This document shows, one piece after another, positions 1-10,726 of a stretch of DNA of 34,679 nt. Both the position numbers and the translations under genes were made by a program. Origin of the DNA: Cladosporium sp. IMV 00045 (Eukaryota > Ascomycota > Dothideomycetes > Cladosporiales > Cladosporiaceae); NCBI GenBank assembly GCA_001931905.2, contig MSJI02000299.1, positions 4,236 to 38,914 of the forward strand, read 5' to 3'. The notes beneath the pieces were generated by a model that was given only the letters and a program-made list of their open reading frames with translations, made no database searches and was not told where the DNA came from. Numbering within the stretch: position 1 is the stretch's first letter; each line of letters begins with the position of its first letter.

Positions 1-155
1 ATAGCCTCCTCGATAGCCTCGTTCGTATAGGAAGTCATAAGAAAGATAAAACGAAAAAAGACACGTAAAAATTTGGATTATGTACGAAGATGACGCGCGT
101 CAAATTCTGGCTTGGCTCGCTTCACCGTCTGGCTCGCTTCCCCGTCGGTGACGTT
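1..155 (-). mobile_element. Probable 5' end of a DNA transposon (pogo/Fot1-like), cut by window edge
   Basis: On the minus strand an ATG at 38 opens a frame that runs off the left edge after 12 complete codons, reading MTSYTNEAIEEA. This resembles the very start of the helix-turn-helix region of fungal pogo/Fot1-type transposases, which often begin with a Ser-Tyr-Thr-Glu-like motif followed by an amphipathic helix. Just outside the frame lies a 17-bp tandem repeat (113-146), as expected for subterminal repeats. A TA at about 157-158 could be the target-site boundary. The evidence is thin because only 12 codons are visible and the other end of the element lies outside the window. Confidence 0.35.
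113..146. repeat. 17-bp tandem repeat, two copies
   Basis: Two adjacent copies of a 17-bp unit (TGGCTCGCTTCACCGTC, then the same with one A to C change). They lie between the putative transposase start and the putative terminus of the element at the left edge, so they may be subterminal transposase-binding repeats. Confidence 0.7.
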
Positions 156-159
156 ACTA

Positions 160-1774
160 TTGTATGTAGATGTAGCCACAATACAAGAAGTGTGCTGCTG
201 ACACAATGAGGAGATGCTTGCTTGAGCTGCTCAAAAAAAAAAAGACACACTCAAGCTATTATGCTTTGCTCGAAAGATAAGCCCTCATTTCGTTGACAGC
301 AAAACTGTTGCATGTAAGTTAGCAGTGGCTAGATGAATCTTATAATGCAAGATCAGTAAGAATCAATTCTGCTTATCATTGATGTTATCTTGCTTAACTT
401 ATCAAGTCTTATAAAGCAGCTATAAGAGGGAAGTACAATCAGTAGCTAACGCAATTTGTCTCTGTAAGTTATTTGCAACAAATGACATAAGTTGATTCGA
501 GTTACTAAAATACAATGACTGAACACATGCTGTAACACATCTTTGCTAGTGATTATCCCCTATAGCCATGTTCCTTGCACTGCACTGAACATATGTGATC
601 AACTCACACAGTTAAGTCGTGAGAGCATAACCCTGAGAGATACGCAGCTCTTGAGACATTTTGGATGCTTGTTTGTTTCTTTTCTAACTCAACCCATCTA
701 GCCTGAAAGTTTGAACTGTCTGAGAGATCGCTGCAGGAATACGAATGCAGTAAGTTGCTTCCTGACTATAACTGAGTGGGCCTGAAATAACTTGACATTA
801 CATTGACTGTAGCTTGATGCAGTCTGGCAAGAAGATCGAGTAGCCAAATGATCTCAGATGGACACAGTGGCTGGAAAGTTTCAGGCATCACTAGTGGGAG
901 CGTGATCAAATTACAATCTTGTCCATGATGTTGTTGTTGAACCACTGAGCTGGCATCATACAGTCCTGCTCAAGCAGCATCAAGACCTGCTAGAGCCACG
1001 CATTCTTAGGTGTGATAGACAGCAATGACATTAGTGTCAAAGATCTATGCAGCTGACTGATCAAGCTAGTACTTATCTGCTGTTTATACCAGCCAAATCA
1101 TCAAGTCCCAGAAAGTCTGATCAAACGTTAACTCATCTCATTACAATGTAACATATCTGCAGCTCATAGCTCAAATAAAAAAAAAAAAGACTCCCAACAT
1201 GTTAAATTCCAGGATTCCTGTAGCTTGAATGATAGGTTATTAGAAACATTTATAATGCACATAGTTACAACTTTTCATCTCCTGTGAATAGCAGCTTTGG
1301 GTTGTCGATCAATTGATGTAACATTAGATTTACTTTAAAGCGTGAGCTAACTCTACTTCCTACCAATTGGTTCTCTGTGTTGTTTCGCCAGAGATGTGCT
1401 TATCATTGTTCATTCACAATTTATATGCAAGTCAGTAATGCTCATGCATGTAAGTCATCAATTGTTAATAACTTCATAATGTCAATCTGAGCTCCATGGT
1501 GCTATGCACCAAGTCATCCAACATTCTCTTCTTTCAGAACAATGAGTGCACGAGTCTCTTTATAGAATCCAAAGTCTGCATCTAAAGTATGTTAAGTTAA
1601 CGTTCATCAGACTTGTCTAAGACAGCAACTCTCAACTGCTGATATCAAGCAACATGACTGCTGTTCACTTTCGCAGAAACGAAAAAAGCAAAAGATGGCT
1701 TATCCTGCTATCTCCAGGAACGCGATGTGACCACCTGCCGCAACTTTGAATCGTCCTGGCCAGACGGCCCCAGG
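160..1774. other. Non-coding A/T-rich block, CpG-poor
   Basis: I see no supportable gene here. By eye the stretch is richer in A/T than the gene regions. CpG dinucleotides are scarce while TpG and CpA are common. Two poly-A tracts of about 11-12 bases, at about 232-243 and 1178-1190, are each preceded by an AGCT/GCTCAAA-like string and followed by GAC. It may be decayed repeat DNA next to the putative transposon. Confidence 0.5.
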
Positions 1775-2562
1775 TCAATTGTCTCTGTGAAGAACGACCT
1801 GAACAGCTTCCCAGTGCTTTGCGAACGCGGCATCAGTGCCCAACATACGCTCAAAGATATCACCTTCATCAAGCTTCTTCAGAAAAGCCCAGTAGCCCGC
1901 GAGGATCATGTCAGGGTATGAAGCTTGCTCCCCGAGAACAAATGGCCCACCGTCGTTCTCATGCAGTATGCCCGCGAGTGCTTGCAAAGCAGGCCCCGCG
2001 CTCTCCCACGCGACCTCACCTCCCTTGGCGCTCTTCGCAAGCTCAGGTAGCGTCATGCCGAACCTCACCTTGCGTGTCTCGTAGAAGTAATTTGCACTGG
2101 GCGAATTGAGCAGAAGCGCAGGAACCTTTGGGATCACGACAGGTGTGAGCGCGTCCTGTGCATCTTGTATCGCTTGCTGTGTGCGCTCAACGTATCCGCT
2201 GTTTAGCTGAAGTGATGGCTCGGGTTTCAACATTTCCAATGCGTCGGCGATACTGCGTGAGTCCATGATGTAGGTACCGTCGGGCATGCGAACAGCTGGG
2301 ATAGACCAGCCGCTTGTTGACTTCTCGGCTGTGGCGGGAATGCCAAATGATTTGAACTTGGCGGCCATGTCTGGGTATTCGACCCATTCCGTCTTGTAAT
2401 CGATGCCCTTGAAGTTGAGGGCAGCTCGTGCTTTGTCGCGTCAGTCTAATGGCGTCCTTTTAGTAATCAAAGATGTGGCAACCTACTCTTCCAAGGGTTC
2501 AGAGACCAGCAGGCACAGCGGCCTTTGCTTGGGAGGTCGAACAGGACCAGTTCATTCGACAT
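1775..2562 (-). CDS. Glutathione S-transferase
   Basis: Two exons, 2487-2562 and 1775-2430, joined over a 56-bp intron (GTAGG donor, CTGAC branch point, AAAG acceptor), giving about 243 residues, a normal GST length. The start at 2562 gives MSNELVLFDLPSKGRC, the first strand of a thioredoxin-like GST N-terminal domain. The splice restores the expected run WKTRAALNFKGIDYKTEWVEY. The stretch WSIPAVRMPDGTYIMDSRSI is the cis-Pro plus Asp-Ser glutathione-binding region. The rest is an all-helical C-terminal domain. It resembles the fungal GSTs related to bacterial beta-etherases rather than the Ure2p class. The likely role is cytosolic conjugation or reduction using glutathione. The substrate cannot be told from sequence. 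The first exon is short and lies outside the main open frame. Confidence 0.88.
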
Positions 2563-2925
2563 GCTTGTGGACGACTCGCACTTCTCGAGAGACAGTGTTA
2601 ATCTTACTTGAAGAAAAGCTGTGATAGGTTGATGATCGGGTCCAGTATTTCATTTCAATGACAGGAAGCTGCTCAGCATGCCAAAAGTGGGGCTCGTCAG
2701 CCTCACTGCAGCACATTACATGTGCAGACGCCCTGTGACAGATTAGAAAAGATGAAGCTCTTACCAAGTCGTGCACGCCCTTCTACATTGCAATCAAGTA
2801 TTGACATAAAGGACACGTTTCTTTCTTGTGGAACAGCTTGATTCTAGGCAGCGCAAGCGGCAAAAATAGAACAAGACAATCCTCGCTTGGAATGCTACAT
2901 TTATTCATACAAGACTAGATTTACA

Positions 2926-4914
2926 TTATTTAGCCAGGAAGCTTTGGAAAGCCTTGTTGTCAATCGCAACATTACCGACCGCTCTCAACTTCTTGCGACC
3001 TTCCTTTTGCCTCTCAAGTAGCTTGCGACGCCTGCTCACGTCTGCCGCATGAAGCTTCGCGGTCACGTCTTTTCTGAACGGTTTTAGTGTTTCTCTTGCC
3101 ACGATCTTCTTGCCAGTCACAGCCTGAATGACCACCTCAAACATCTGACGGCTGACATGCTTTGTGAACTTTGTGACCCACTCTTTGCCGAGTCGCTCAG
3201 CTTGAGACGTATGCACTACTCGGGCGACTGCATCAACGGGGACTTTGTTGACGTGCAGCTGGAGCTTGGTGATGGAGCTAGATTTGAAGCCGGCGTCTTC
3301 GTAATCAAGGCTGGCGTAGCCCTTGGTTGCCGACTTGAGCTTGCCGAAGAAATCGTCGACGAGGCGCTCGAGCGGCAACAGATACTTGAGAATTACCTGG
3401 GTCGCTGTGAAGAAGCTCAGCGATTCCTGCTGACCGCGGTTTCCTTCGCACAGCTCGATGACTTTTCCCAAGTATTCTTCAGGCATGGTGATAGTAGCGG
3501 TAATGTAAGGTTCTTGGTATTCAGCAACGGTTTGGTGCGCCATCTGATGATCGGGGAAGGAATTCGGGTTGCTCATGACCTCCTCCGTGCCGTCCCTCCA
3601 GACAATCTTGAAAGGCACACTAGGCGGGGTAATAATGAGTTCGGCGCCATGCTCTTGACGGAGGCGGTCCTCGAAGACAGAGCAGTGAAGTGTGCCCAAG
3701 AATCCCATGCGCCAACCAGCGCCCAGCGCCTCGGAAGACTCTTTCATGATCGAAACGGATCTGTCATTGAGGGTGACCTGGTGGATGCTGTCTTCCAAGC
3801 GGCTGTAGTCTCCCTGGTCTGTCGGGAAAGCAGAAACGAAGACCATGCTTTTCGGCTCTTCAAATCCGGGTAACATCTTAACTTTATCCTGGTTTCCGAC
3901 CGTCGTGAAAGTATCACCAATCTTGGCATCTTTACTGCGCTTCATTCCAGGATTGAAATAGACGTAGCCGACCTGGCCAGCCCGCAGCACTGTCTGTGAT
4001 GTCTCCAGTGGATACATGATACCCACTTCACCAACTGTGTATTGAAGGCCAGTCGCAAGTGAGGCAATTTTGTCACCAGGTCTGATAGAGCCGTCGAAGA
4101 TCCGGACCAACAGAATAACGCCTTTGTAGTTGTCGTACCAACTGTCCACAAGGAGCAGCTTGAGAGGCGCTTTATCGTCCGTTTTTGGTGCCGGGATCTG
4201 GTCCACGATCATTGGGAGCAGTTCGTCGCAGTTCAGGCCGGTCTTTGCAGAGACAGAGACCGCATTGGTGGACTCAATTTCGAAGGTGTCGCGCAGCTGG
4301 TCCAGTGTTCGCTGCTTGTCCGCAGTTGGCAGATCAACCTTGTTCAGGACAGGGACCAACGTCAGATTTTGTGCAAAAGCGAGGTAGAAGTTGGCGACAG
4401 TCTGAGCTTGCACGCCCTGAGAGGCATCTACAAGTAGTAGCGCTCCGCCACAACTCGCATAACTCCTGCTGACCTCGGCGCGGAAATCCACATGGCCAGG
4501 CGTGTCGACCAGATGCAGTAGATAATCCTCTCCATTGTGATTGTACACCATGGAACATGTGTTTGCCTTCACGGTGATTCCTCGCTCTCTTTCCACATCA
4601 AGCCTGTCGAGAGACTGCTTCAACCCTCCTTTTTCAATTGTTCCAGTAAGCTCCAGTAAGCGGTCGCTCAAGGTACTCTTGCCATGGTCAACGTGTGCAA
4701 CAATGCAGAAGTTTCGGAATCGTTCGATCGGTATTTGCTCAATGCGACGTTCGAGATCCGTCTTCACTTTCGCTGCAAGGCGAATCGAAGTGCTGTGGAA
4801 GCCATGCTGGAAGAGCTTCCAAGGATGTCCAGTGGCCGGCTGAGGTCGTAATGCTTGCAGCGCACTAAGGGCCGGTCGAATGAAGCATCGTCGCATGGAT
4901 GTTGCCGTGATCAC
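2926..4914 (-). CDS. GUF1: GUF1, mitochondrial elongation factor 4 (LepA-type GTPase)
   Basis: Single-exon gene of 662 residues, the usual length for fungal Guf1. The first 48 residues are basic and Ser/Ala-rich with no acidic residue, a mitochondrial targeting sequence. The GTPase core follows: P-loop AHVDHGKS at 73-80, switch I ERGITVKA at 110-117, DTPGH at 137-141, NKVD at 191-194 and SAK near 227. The EF-G-like domains and the LepA-specific C-terminal domain come next, with a basic end. By family knowledge it binds mitochondrial ribosomes and back-translocates or rescues stalled elongation complexes to protect fidelity under stress. It lies head-to-head with MAD2, the two start codons being 284 bp apart, so they may share a divergent promoter. 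No lesions were seen. Confidence 0.97.
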   Translation of the reverse strand: MITATSMRRCFIRPALSALQALRPQPATGHPWKLFQHGFHSTSIRLAAKVKTDLERRIEQIPIERFRNFCIVAHVDHGKSTLSDRLLELTGTIEKGGLKQSLDRLDVERERGITVKANTCSMVYNHNGEDYLLHLVDTPGHVDFRAEVSRSYASCGGALLLVDASQGVQAQTVANFYLAFAQNLTLVPVLNKVDLPTADKQRTLDQLRDTFEIESTNAVSVSAKTGLNCDELLPMIVDQIPAPKTDDKAPLKLLLVDSWYDNYKGVILLVRIFDGSIRPGDKIASLATGLQYTVGEVGIMYPLETSQTVLRAGQVGYVYFNPGMKRSKDAKIGDTFTTVGNQDKVKMLPGFEEPKSMVFVSAFPTDQGDYSRLEDSIHQVTLNDRSVSIMKESSEALGAGWRMGFLGTLHCSVFEDRLRQEHGAELIITPPSVPFKIVWRDGTEEVMSNPNSFPDHQMAHQTVAEYQEPYITATITMPEEYLGKVIELCEGNRGQQESLSFFTATQVILKYLLPLERLVDDFFGKLKSATKGYASLDYEDAGFKSSSITKLQLHVNKVPVDAVARVVHTSQAERLGKEWVTKFTKHVSRQMFEVVIQAVTGKKIVARETLKPFRKDVTAKLHAADVSRRRKLLERQKEGRKKLRAVGNVAIDNKAFQSFLAK

Positions 4915-5198
4915 GCGATACTCTCAATCATCCATTTCACCTTCAGTATTCCAGATAGTTTGATGGTTTGAAGTTCTTCAGCCCTGACGCCAAGGATCAC
5001 GTGAAAAACGTGGAAGCTCGTTCCCGAGGCGACGACCCCCGAGCCAAACATTGCGTACGAGCTTGAGATTCATGAAACGCCATCGAACTTCAGTGAACGT
5101 GTGATAAGTAAAGAAACAAAAGACGGCAAAAGAACAATTTCAATCTTCCAGATATCCTCAGGCTCGACCAACAAATTGAATCACCCGGAAACTTCAAC

Positions 5199-6067
5199 AT
5201 GCCGTCTACATCAGCGCCCAAAGTGAAGGACGACAAGTCAAAGGTCCACAAGCTCACGCTGAAGGGATCATCCAAGCTCTGTGTCGAATTCTTCGAGTTT
5301 GCGACAAATACGATCCTGTTTCAAAGAGGCGTTTACCCACCTGAGGACTTCGCCCCGTACGTGAACTCCCAACAGCCTGTCTGCCCCTGGACTCGGCTGA
5401 CCATGAGAACAGTGTCAAGAAGTATGGTCTGAACATGATGGTCTCGCTTGACGATCAAGTCAAAGCATACGTCAAGAAGATCATGAGTCAGCTCAACAAA
5501 TGGATTCAAAAGTCGAAGATCTCAAAGCTCGTAATTGTCATCACCAGCAAGGAGACCGGCGAGCACGTGGAGAGGTGGCAATTTGATGTAGGCCCGCCAT
5601 CACCCTGACTTCACAGACTCATCTCTGACCTTCCTAGGTGAACGTATTCAACGACGACAGCAAGTCAAAACGCAAGACTTCCTCCAAGGATCAAGAAAAC
5701 GCTGCCCCTGAAAATGCCCCTGAAGCAGCGCCAGCCCAGCCCGAGAAGTCAGAAGCCGAAATTCAGCAAGAGATCCAATCACTCTTCCGCCAGGTCACAG
5801 CTTCAGTCACCTTCCTGCCCATGCTGGACGGCAATTGTACTTTCAATGTCCTCGTGTACGCCGATGCTGACAGCGACGTCCCGCTCGAATGGGGCGACAG
5901 CGATGCAAAGGAGGTGAAGAACGCAGAGAAGGTCCAGCTGAGGAGTTTCTCGACCAACAGTCACAAGATTGATACATTGGTGTCGTACAGGTATGTGGAA
6001 GACATCTTTCATGTGCATTTCTGTGTGCAATCTAACTAATACTTGCAATCGCAGACTTGGAGAGTAG
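5199..6067 (+). CDS. MAD2: MAD2, mitotic spindle checkpoint protein (HORMA domain)
   Basis: Four exons: 5199-5356, 5413-5587, 5638-5990 and 6055-6067. The introns are 56, 50 and 64 bp with CTGAC or CTAAC branch points. The product is 232 residues. The HORMA domain starts with the helix [20 protein letters not shown], continues through [12 protein letters not shown] and [18 protein letters not shown], and ends with [18 protein letters not shown], the C-terminal safety-belt strand. The last exon codes only for the final four residues. A Lys/Ala/Pro/Glu-rich loop of about 45 residues after ERWQFD is longer than the matching loop in animal Mad2. Mad2 is recruited by Mad1 to unattached kinetochores and inhibits Cdc20-APC/C. 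A fragment of an APC/C subunit lies at 20 kb in this window, but there is no sign that the two are linked. Confidence 0.96.
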
Positions 6068-6435
6068 GATATAATGCAGACATGAAGGAACTTTTCGTAC
6101 GTTTGGGATTGGAGTTCCAGGGTTTGGGCATACTGATATTTGTAAGCTGAAGGCTCTTTGTTCAGAACCGGTCATTCTCTTTCGTCTGGTCTGCGTGTAG
6201 GATTTGTAGATACCAGATGTATTTTCTCTCGGTTCGCAAAACGCAATCACAGAACGGTCTTGAAGTCGTGTGGGAGAAGAGCTAGTATCATCCAGCATTC
6301 TGGCGAAGCAAAATGTCGGGCATCCCGACCAAGAGTTTGATGGCGCTTAACGTGCCTCCCTCTCCTGCCTGAACCAAAGATAGGTCTCGACATGCACAAG
6401 AAAATAGAAATAAAAATAGATCGAAGAACATCTGT
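6068..6435. other. Intergenic, MAD2 3' flank
   Basis: About 370 bp between the MAD2 stop and the 3' end of the tRNA gene. I see no coding potential. It contains the Pol III terminator of the tRNA. Confidence 0.6.
6412..6416 (-). terminator. Pol III terminator of tRNA-Val
   Basis: Five T residues on the minus strand, about 20 nt past the discriminator base of the tRNA gene. This is the first T-run of four or more downstream. Confidence 0.6.
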
Positions 6436-6536
6436 TACAAACCCCCGGAATCGAACCGGGAACCTTCTGTGCTGCCATCAGCGCTAATATTGCAACTATT
6501 GTTAGACAGAAATCATAACCGCTAGACCAGGCTTGC
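6436..6536 (-). tRNA. tRNA-Val (anticodon AAC) with a 28-nt intron
   Basis: The minus strand folds into a full cloverleaf. The 7-bp acceptor stem is GCAAGCC with GGTTTGT (two G-U pairs). The D arm is GTCTAGCGGTTATGAT, the anticodon stem TCTGT with ACAGA, the variable loop AGGTT, the T arm CCCGG-TTCGATT-CCGGG, and the discriminator A. The anticodon loop reads CTAACA-C around anticodon AAC. A 28-nt intron (6472-6499 on the plus strand) sits one base 3' of the anticodon, the canonical position for tRNA splicing endonuclease. CCA is not encoded, as expected. With A34 edited to inosine it would read GUU, GUC and GUA. The mature length is 73 nt. Confidence 0.93.
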
Positions 6537-7956
6537 TAATGGAATGGCGGGCTGCTTGTTGTTAAATATCTGCTAAGTTTTGCGGCCTGCATGAGCTTTC
6601 CGCGACCTTCACCCCCAGCCCCAACCCTAACCCTATCACAGATGTAGTCAACAGAAATGTGAGGCCTCTAGCAGTCTATAGTGCGTAAACAGCATCCACA
6701 TTATACAAGCATGATAGTCGCAGCTCATATATATTACTACGAGGGATACCAGTATAATAGCTTGTATTTCCGTTTGCAAGTTGATAACGATTAGCCACAG
6801 CATGTCCATCGTAAAACAAGTACATTATCAGCACTCCAGCTTTCCGATCGTCAAAACCAAACACACGACAAGTTGAAATACTTTGTTGAGAGAATAATTC
6901 GAAGCTCTTTCGATCTCGAACCTTCGTGAACTGAACTGTTCTTGTTGATTATCTCGAACGGGTCTTGATCTGCCATCACTTCCATTTGCGTGGTCGCGAT
7001 TGGATGCCATGTCCGAGCTTGCAAAGCTGCCAACATCGCAACAACTCTCATACGTCGCACCGGATTACTCCTAATCTCCACGCACACATCAATACTCGAT
7101 CACGGCCATACATACATGTATTCAACATCACTTGCTGGAGATATCAACAATGCCGTTTGATGACTCAAGAGATTAGACATGTGCTATGAAACTAGCAGAG
7201 ATCCGGACTACCACATCGACGTGGGTAGCAGCGCCACTTGGCCGTCAAGGAAGAACCGCATGTCCTTGAATCACCGCATTCCCTTTGCTGTATCGCCTGT
7301 GAAAATAGGGTTAATTTTGCGGAATGCGGACCAAGGACGAGACCAGTCGCACATTCATGGGGATCTTTGGTCCAGGTTGAGACTCGTACTATCGCAGAAG
7401 CTCTTCTAAGATCTTACAGGTGACTTCGCATAGGCTGTTCGCTACACACAAGCTTTTGCGTGCCCCATGAATACAGTTCACGTAAATGGTATCTGCCATT
7501 CAAGAGACTGATCTCCTCTTTCGGACACAGACAATCCATCAACCATATTTGAGTCGCTCGGAGGAGACTTTGGCGAGACCACAAGAAGTGCTATTCGTGA
7601 TGGCTCACTGTCCTCGCATCACTCAGTGCCTCATTCTTTGGTAAGTCTGGAAAATGATGAGATCTCAACATACTCACCTGCGTGGAAAGATTTTTACTTC
7701 ATTAACAACCAGTTGATGCCTTCTTGCTTTTCTTTCGTTTTCCCCTTCCATTTGTTTTCTGCTGCACTCTACGAACAACGCTGGCTACATTTGCTTTGCG
7801 TGCTGTAGTGATCGCTGTCATCTGAGGAGGAACCATCTTTCCATTATACTTACCTGTCTGCGGGCTCTAGGTATACTTCACCTCCAGACTCTGAACCGCC
7901 AACAACACCCACCGGCGCGCACGTCCAAATAGGCACGCACGCGCCACAAAAAGATC
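6537..7956. other. Intergenic region upstream of the GT2 gene
   Basis: About 1.4 kb with no convincing gene on either strand, so it probably holds the promoter and 5' leader of the glycosyltransferase gene. A short telomere-like string, CCAACCCTAACCCT, is at 6621-6634. The last 100 bp before the ATG are rich in CA and GC-containing strings. Confidence 0.5.
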
Positions 7957-10679
7957 ATGAATCGTTTGCGGGATTATTTCGCGCCCGCCAGTGCCCAGCC
8001 TGGTGCCGGGCACGTGTCTTCACTTGATGTTGACAACGAAAAGATCGACCCCGTCGAGGTATCGCCACCCTCTCCAGATGCATTGACCGGCCTTGGCTTT
8101 GGGAGCGACGCACCGTGGAGTTCTAGAGCAGCCTCTGTCTCCAATATTGGTAGCTCAGAGCGAGAGGAAATGAGCGAACTGAAATGTGAGGTTATGGTCA
8201 GCTGGCTCCACCAGCAACAACTCGAAAGACTCTGGTACGAAGGCACCGATGAAGAGGGAATCATTCTCAAAAAGAGCAAAGGTATCTACGCTTGCTGCCC
8301 AGAGCAAATCGGACAGGGAAATAAAGAATTCCACAAGGCGGTCGAGGCACTAAACGTCAAGGTCAGTATTGGCTTCTACTCCCATCCCTCTGGCTCCCGC
8401 TGACGAACGCAGGCCGCAATAACAGTCAGCACCAGAGTTGTCAAGCTCCTGCTGCTCAACTTTGACCGGCCATATGTGCCTTTGCCGAATGGTCTTAGAC
8501 TTCAGGTGCTCCCTAACTTCTCGTTTTTTCCTGGATGTCAAAAACACCAGTCTGCCGCGTTCATTCACGACCGGAATCTTCTTGTAGTCTGGGATGACCA
8601 GCCTGGTCGTCTTCTCGATCGGGCCACCAGCATACAGAAGGCCCTCGTACAAACTATGTGGGACGAGCCAGCCGCTCAAGATGACGGCGAGAAGAAAGAA
8701 GCCGTCATCCAAGTCAACGAAGTCGAAAGCGAAGAAAATCCAGAACGAGGTTTGACGGATGATTCACGTCCGCTTAATCTGTGGATGCCCATACAGTCTG
8801 CAGTCACCCTTGGACTGACCTTTGCAGCTCTTGGGGGTGGCTGGAAGGAGATCGCATTCCAAACTGCAGTGGACGGCACGTACATCCGAATGGCGTTCTT
8901 CATCACTCTCATTCCTCAGATCTGGCTGGCCTTGTTTTTCTTCCAAGCGCTGGTAGGCGACTTGTTTCAAGTTTGCGGCCCGGTGAAGCAGATGCAGAGG
9001 AACTCTAGATTCTACTCTGGCCAGGCACCGAAACGACTTCGCCGAGATGCTGGACCTCTCCCACACGTGACCATACAGTTGCCGGTGTACAAGGAAGGCC
9101 TCCAAGCTGTCATCGAGCCAACTGTACGTTCGTTGAAGGCTTCAATATCCACATATGAGATGCAAGGTGGAACAGCGAACATCTTCGTCAACGATGACGG
9201 CATGCAGCTGATTCCTGCTGAGGATGCCCAACTTCGTCAAGATTTCTACGATGAGCATAACATCGGATGGGTGTCTCGACCAAAGCACAATGAGAAGCCG
9301 ACAGACGGAAGCAAGCCTTTTGTCCGTCGTGGCAAATTCAAGAAGGCATCCAACATGAACTACGCAATGTGGGCCAGTGTCCGCGTCGAAGAGAAGCTTG
9401 CGAGTATCGACCGAGCTGAAGCTTGGAGCCAGGAGGAAGAAGCAGTCGCGTACGAGAAGGCGTTGTCTGAAATCCTCGACGAGGAGGAAGGTCAAATGCA
9501 AGCCGATGGAGACATTCGCATGGGAGACTACATTCTCATCATCGACTCTGACACCCGCGTACCAACCGACTGCTTCCTTGATGCTGTCTCGGAAATGGAG
9601 CAATGCCCGCAAGTTGCCATCCTCCAATTCGCGTCTGGCGTCATGAACGTTACCGACTCCTACTTTGAAAAAGGCATCACCTTCTTCACTCACATGATCT
9701 ACACACAAATCCGCTATGCAGTCGCGGGCGGAGACACCGCACCTTTTGTGGGACACAACGCAGTACTTCGTTGGGCTGCAGTGCAAGAGATCGCCTATGA
9801 ATGCGACCACGACACTCGAGAGAAGTATTGGTCAGAGAGCACCGTATCGGAAGACTTTGACATGGCTCTTCGTCTCCAGGCAGAAGGCTACATTGTTCGT
9901 CTCGGAGCATACTTCGGTGATGGCTTCAAAGAAGGAGTGTCATTGACAGTGTACGACGAGCTTGCTCGCTGGGAGAAGTATGCCTACGGGTGCAGTGAGC
10001 TCATCTTCCACCCATTCAAGGACTGGCCTACCCGAGGACCTTTCACCAAGCTATTCCTGAGATTCCTAGGCTCCGGCATATCATTTCCGTCCAAGATCAC
10101 CATCATGGCTTACATCGGCACCTACTACGCGCTCGGCTCTTCATGGATCTTCACCGTGATGAACTACTTCATCATCGGCTGGTTCAATGGCTTCCTCGAT
10201 CATTACTACCTCGACAGTTTCAAGATCTACATCGCCATCATTGTCGTCTTCTACTTGTGCGGCAACTTTGCTTGGCCATGCTCCGCTACCGCAATAACGA
10301 GAAAGGATTCCGCGCCGCCTTCGTGGAGAACATCAGCTGGATCCCACTCTTCACAATCTTCCTCGGCGGTGTCTCATTGCACATCTCACAAGCGTTGCTA
10401 TCTCACCTCTTCTCCATCAACGCCACATGGGGCGCAACAAGCAAAGAGGCAGAGGACACGACTTTCTTCGCCGAGATTCCAAAGATTCTGAAGAACTTCA
10501 GAGGCACTTTGATATTCTGCTGTGGTTGCATCGCCACAATGGTTGTATGTGCACACGTCTTGCCTGCACTTTGGCAAATCAACGAGTTTATTGCGATCTT
10601 CCCGGTGAGCATGCTTGTCGCTGGTCACTTCTTACTACCGTTCATCTTGAACCCGGGCTTGATGAAACTTACCTGGTAA
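7957..10679 (+). CDS. GT2-family membrane glycosyltransferase, frameshifted near the C-terminus
   Basis: Exon 1 is 7957-8361. A 51-bp intron (CTGAC branch, GCAG end) leads to exon 2 from 8413. The protein would be about 890 residues. A cytosolic N-terminal region precedes two membrane segments, then a processive GT-A domain: QLPVYKE near 357, DSD near 513, GHNAVLRW near 582, SEDFD near 614 and ARWEKYAYG near 653, standing for D,D,D and the (Q/R)xxRW-type motif. About five membrane helices follow. It resembles the conserved fungal GT2 proteins of the Zymoseptoria ZtGT2 type, needed for hyphal growth on solid surfaces; the polysaccharide product is not known to me. At 10271/10272 one base is missing: CGNFA is followed one frame over by LAMLRYRNNEKGF. 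As given, the first frame ends at 10491 after out-of-frame residues. The second frame runs to TAA at 10679. Confidence 0.88.
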
Positions 10680-10726
10680 TGTGCAATGCTTGGACTGCTT
10701 GGATGTTGCGAGTCTCTTCAACTCGC

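Noticed and set aside
3157..3873. Long plus-strand open frame (238 codons)
   Set aside because: It is antisense to the well-supported GUF1 gene and has no protein pattern of its own.
9142..9810. Long minus-strand open frame (222 codons)
   Set aside because: It is antisense to the glycosyltransferase domain of the GT2 gene; codon bias of the sense gene explains it.
10262..10275. Programmed -1 frameshift in the GT2 gene
   Set aside because: The sequence around the shift has no slippery heptamer in the needed frame, and GT2 relatives are not known to me to use frameshifting.
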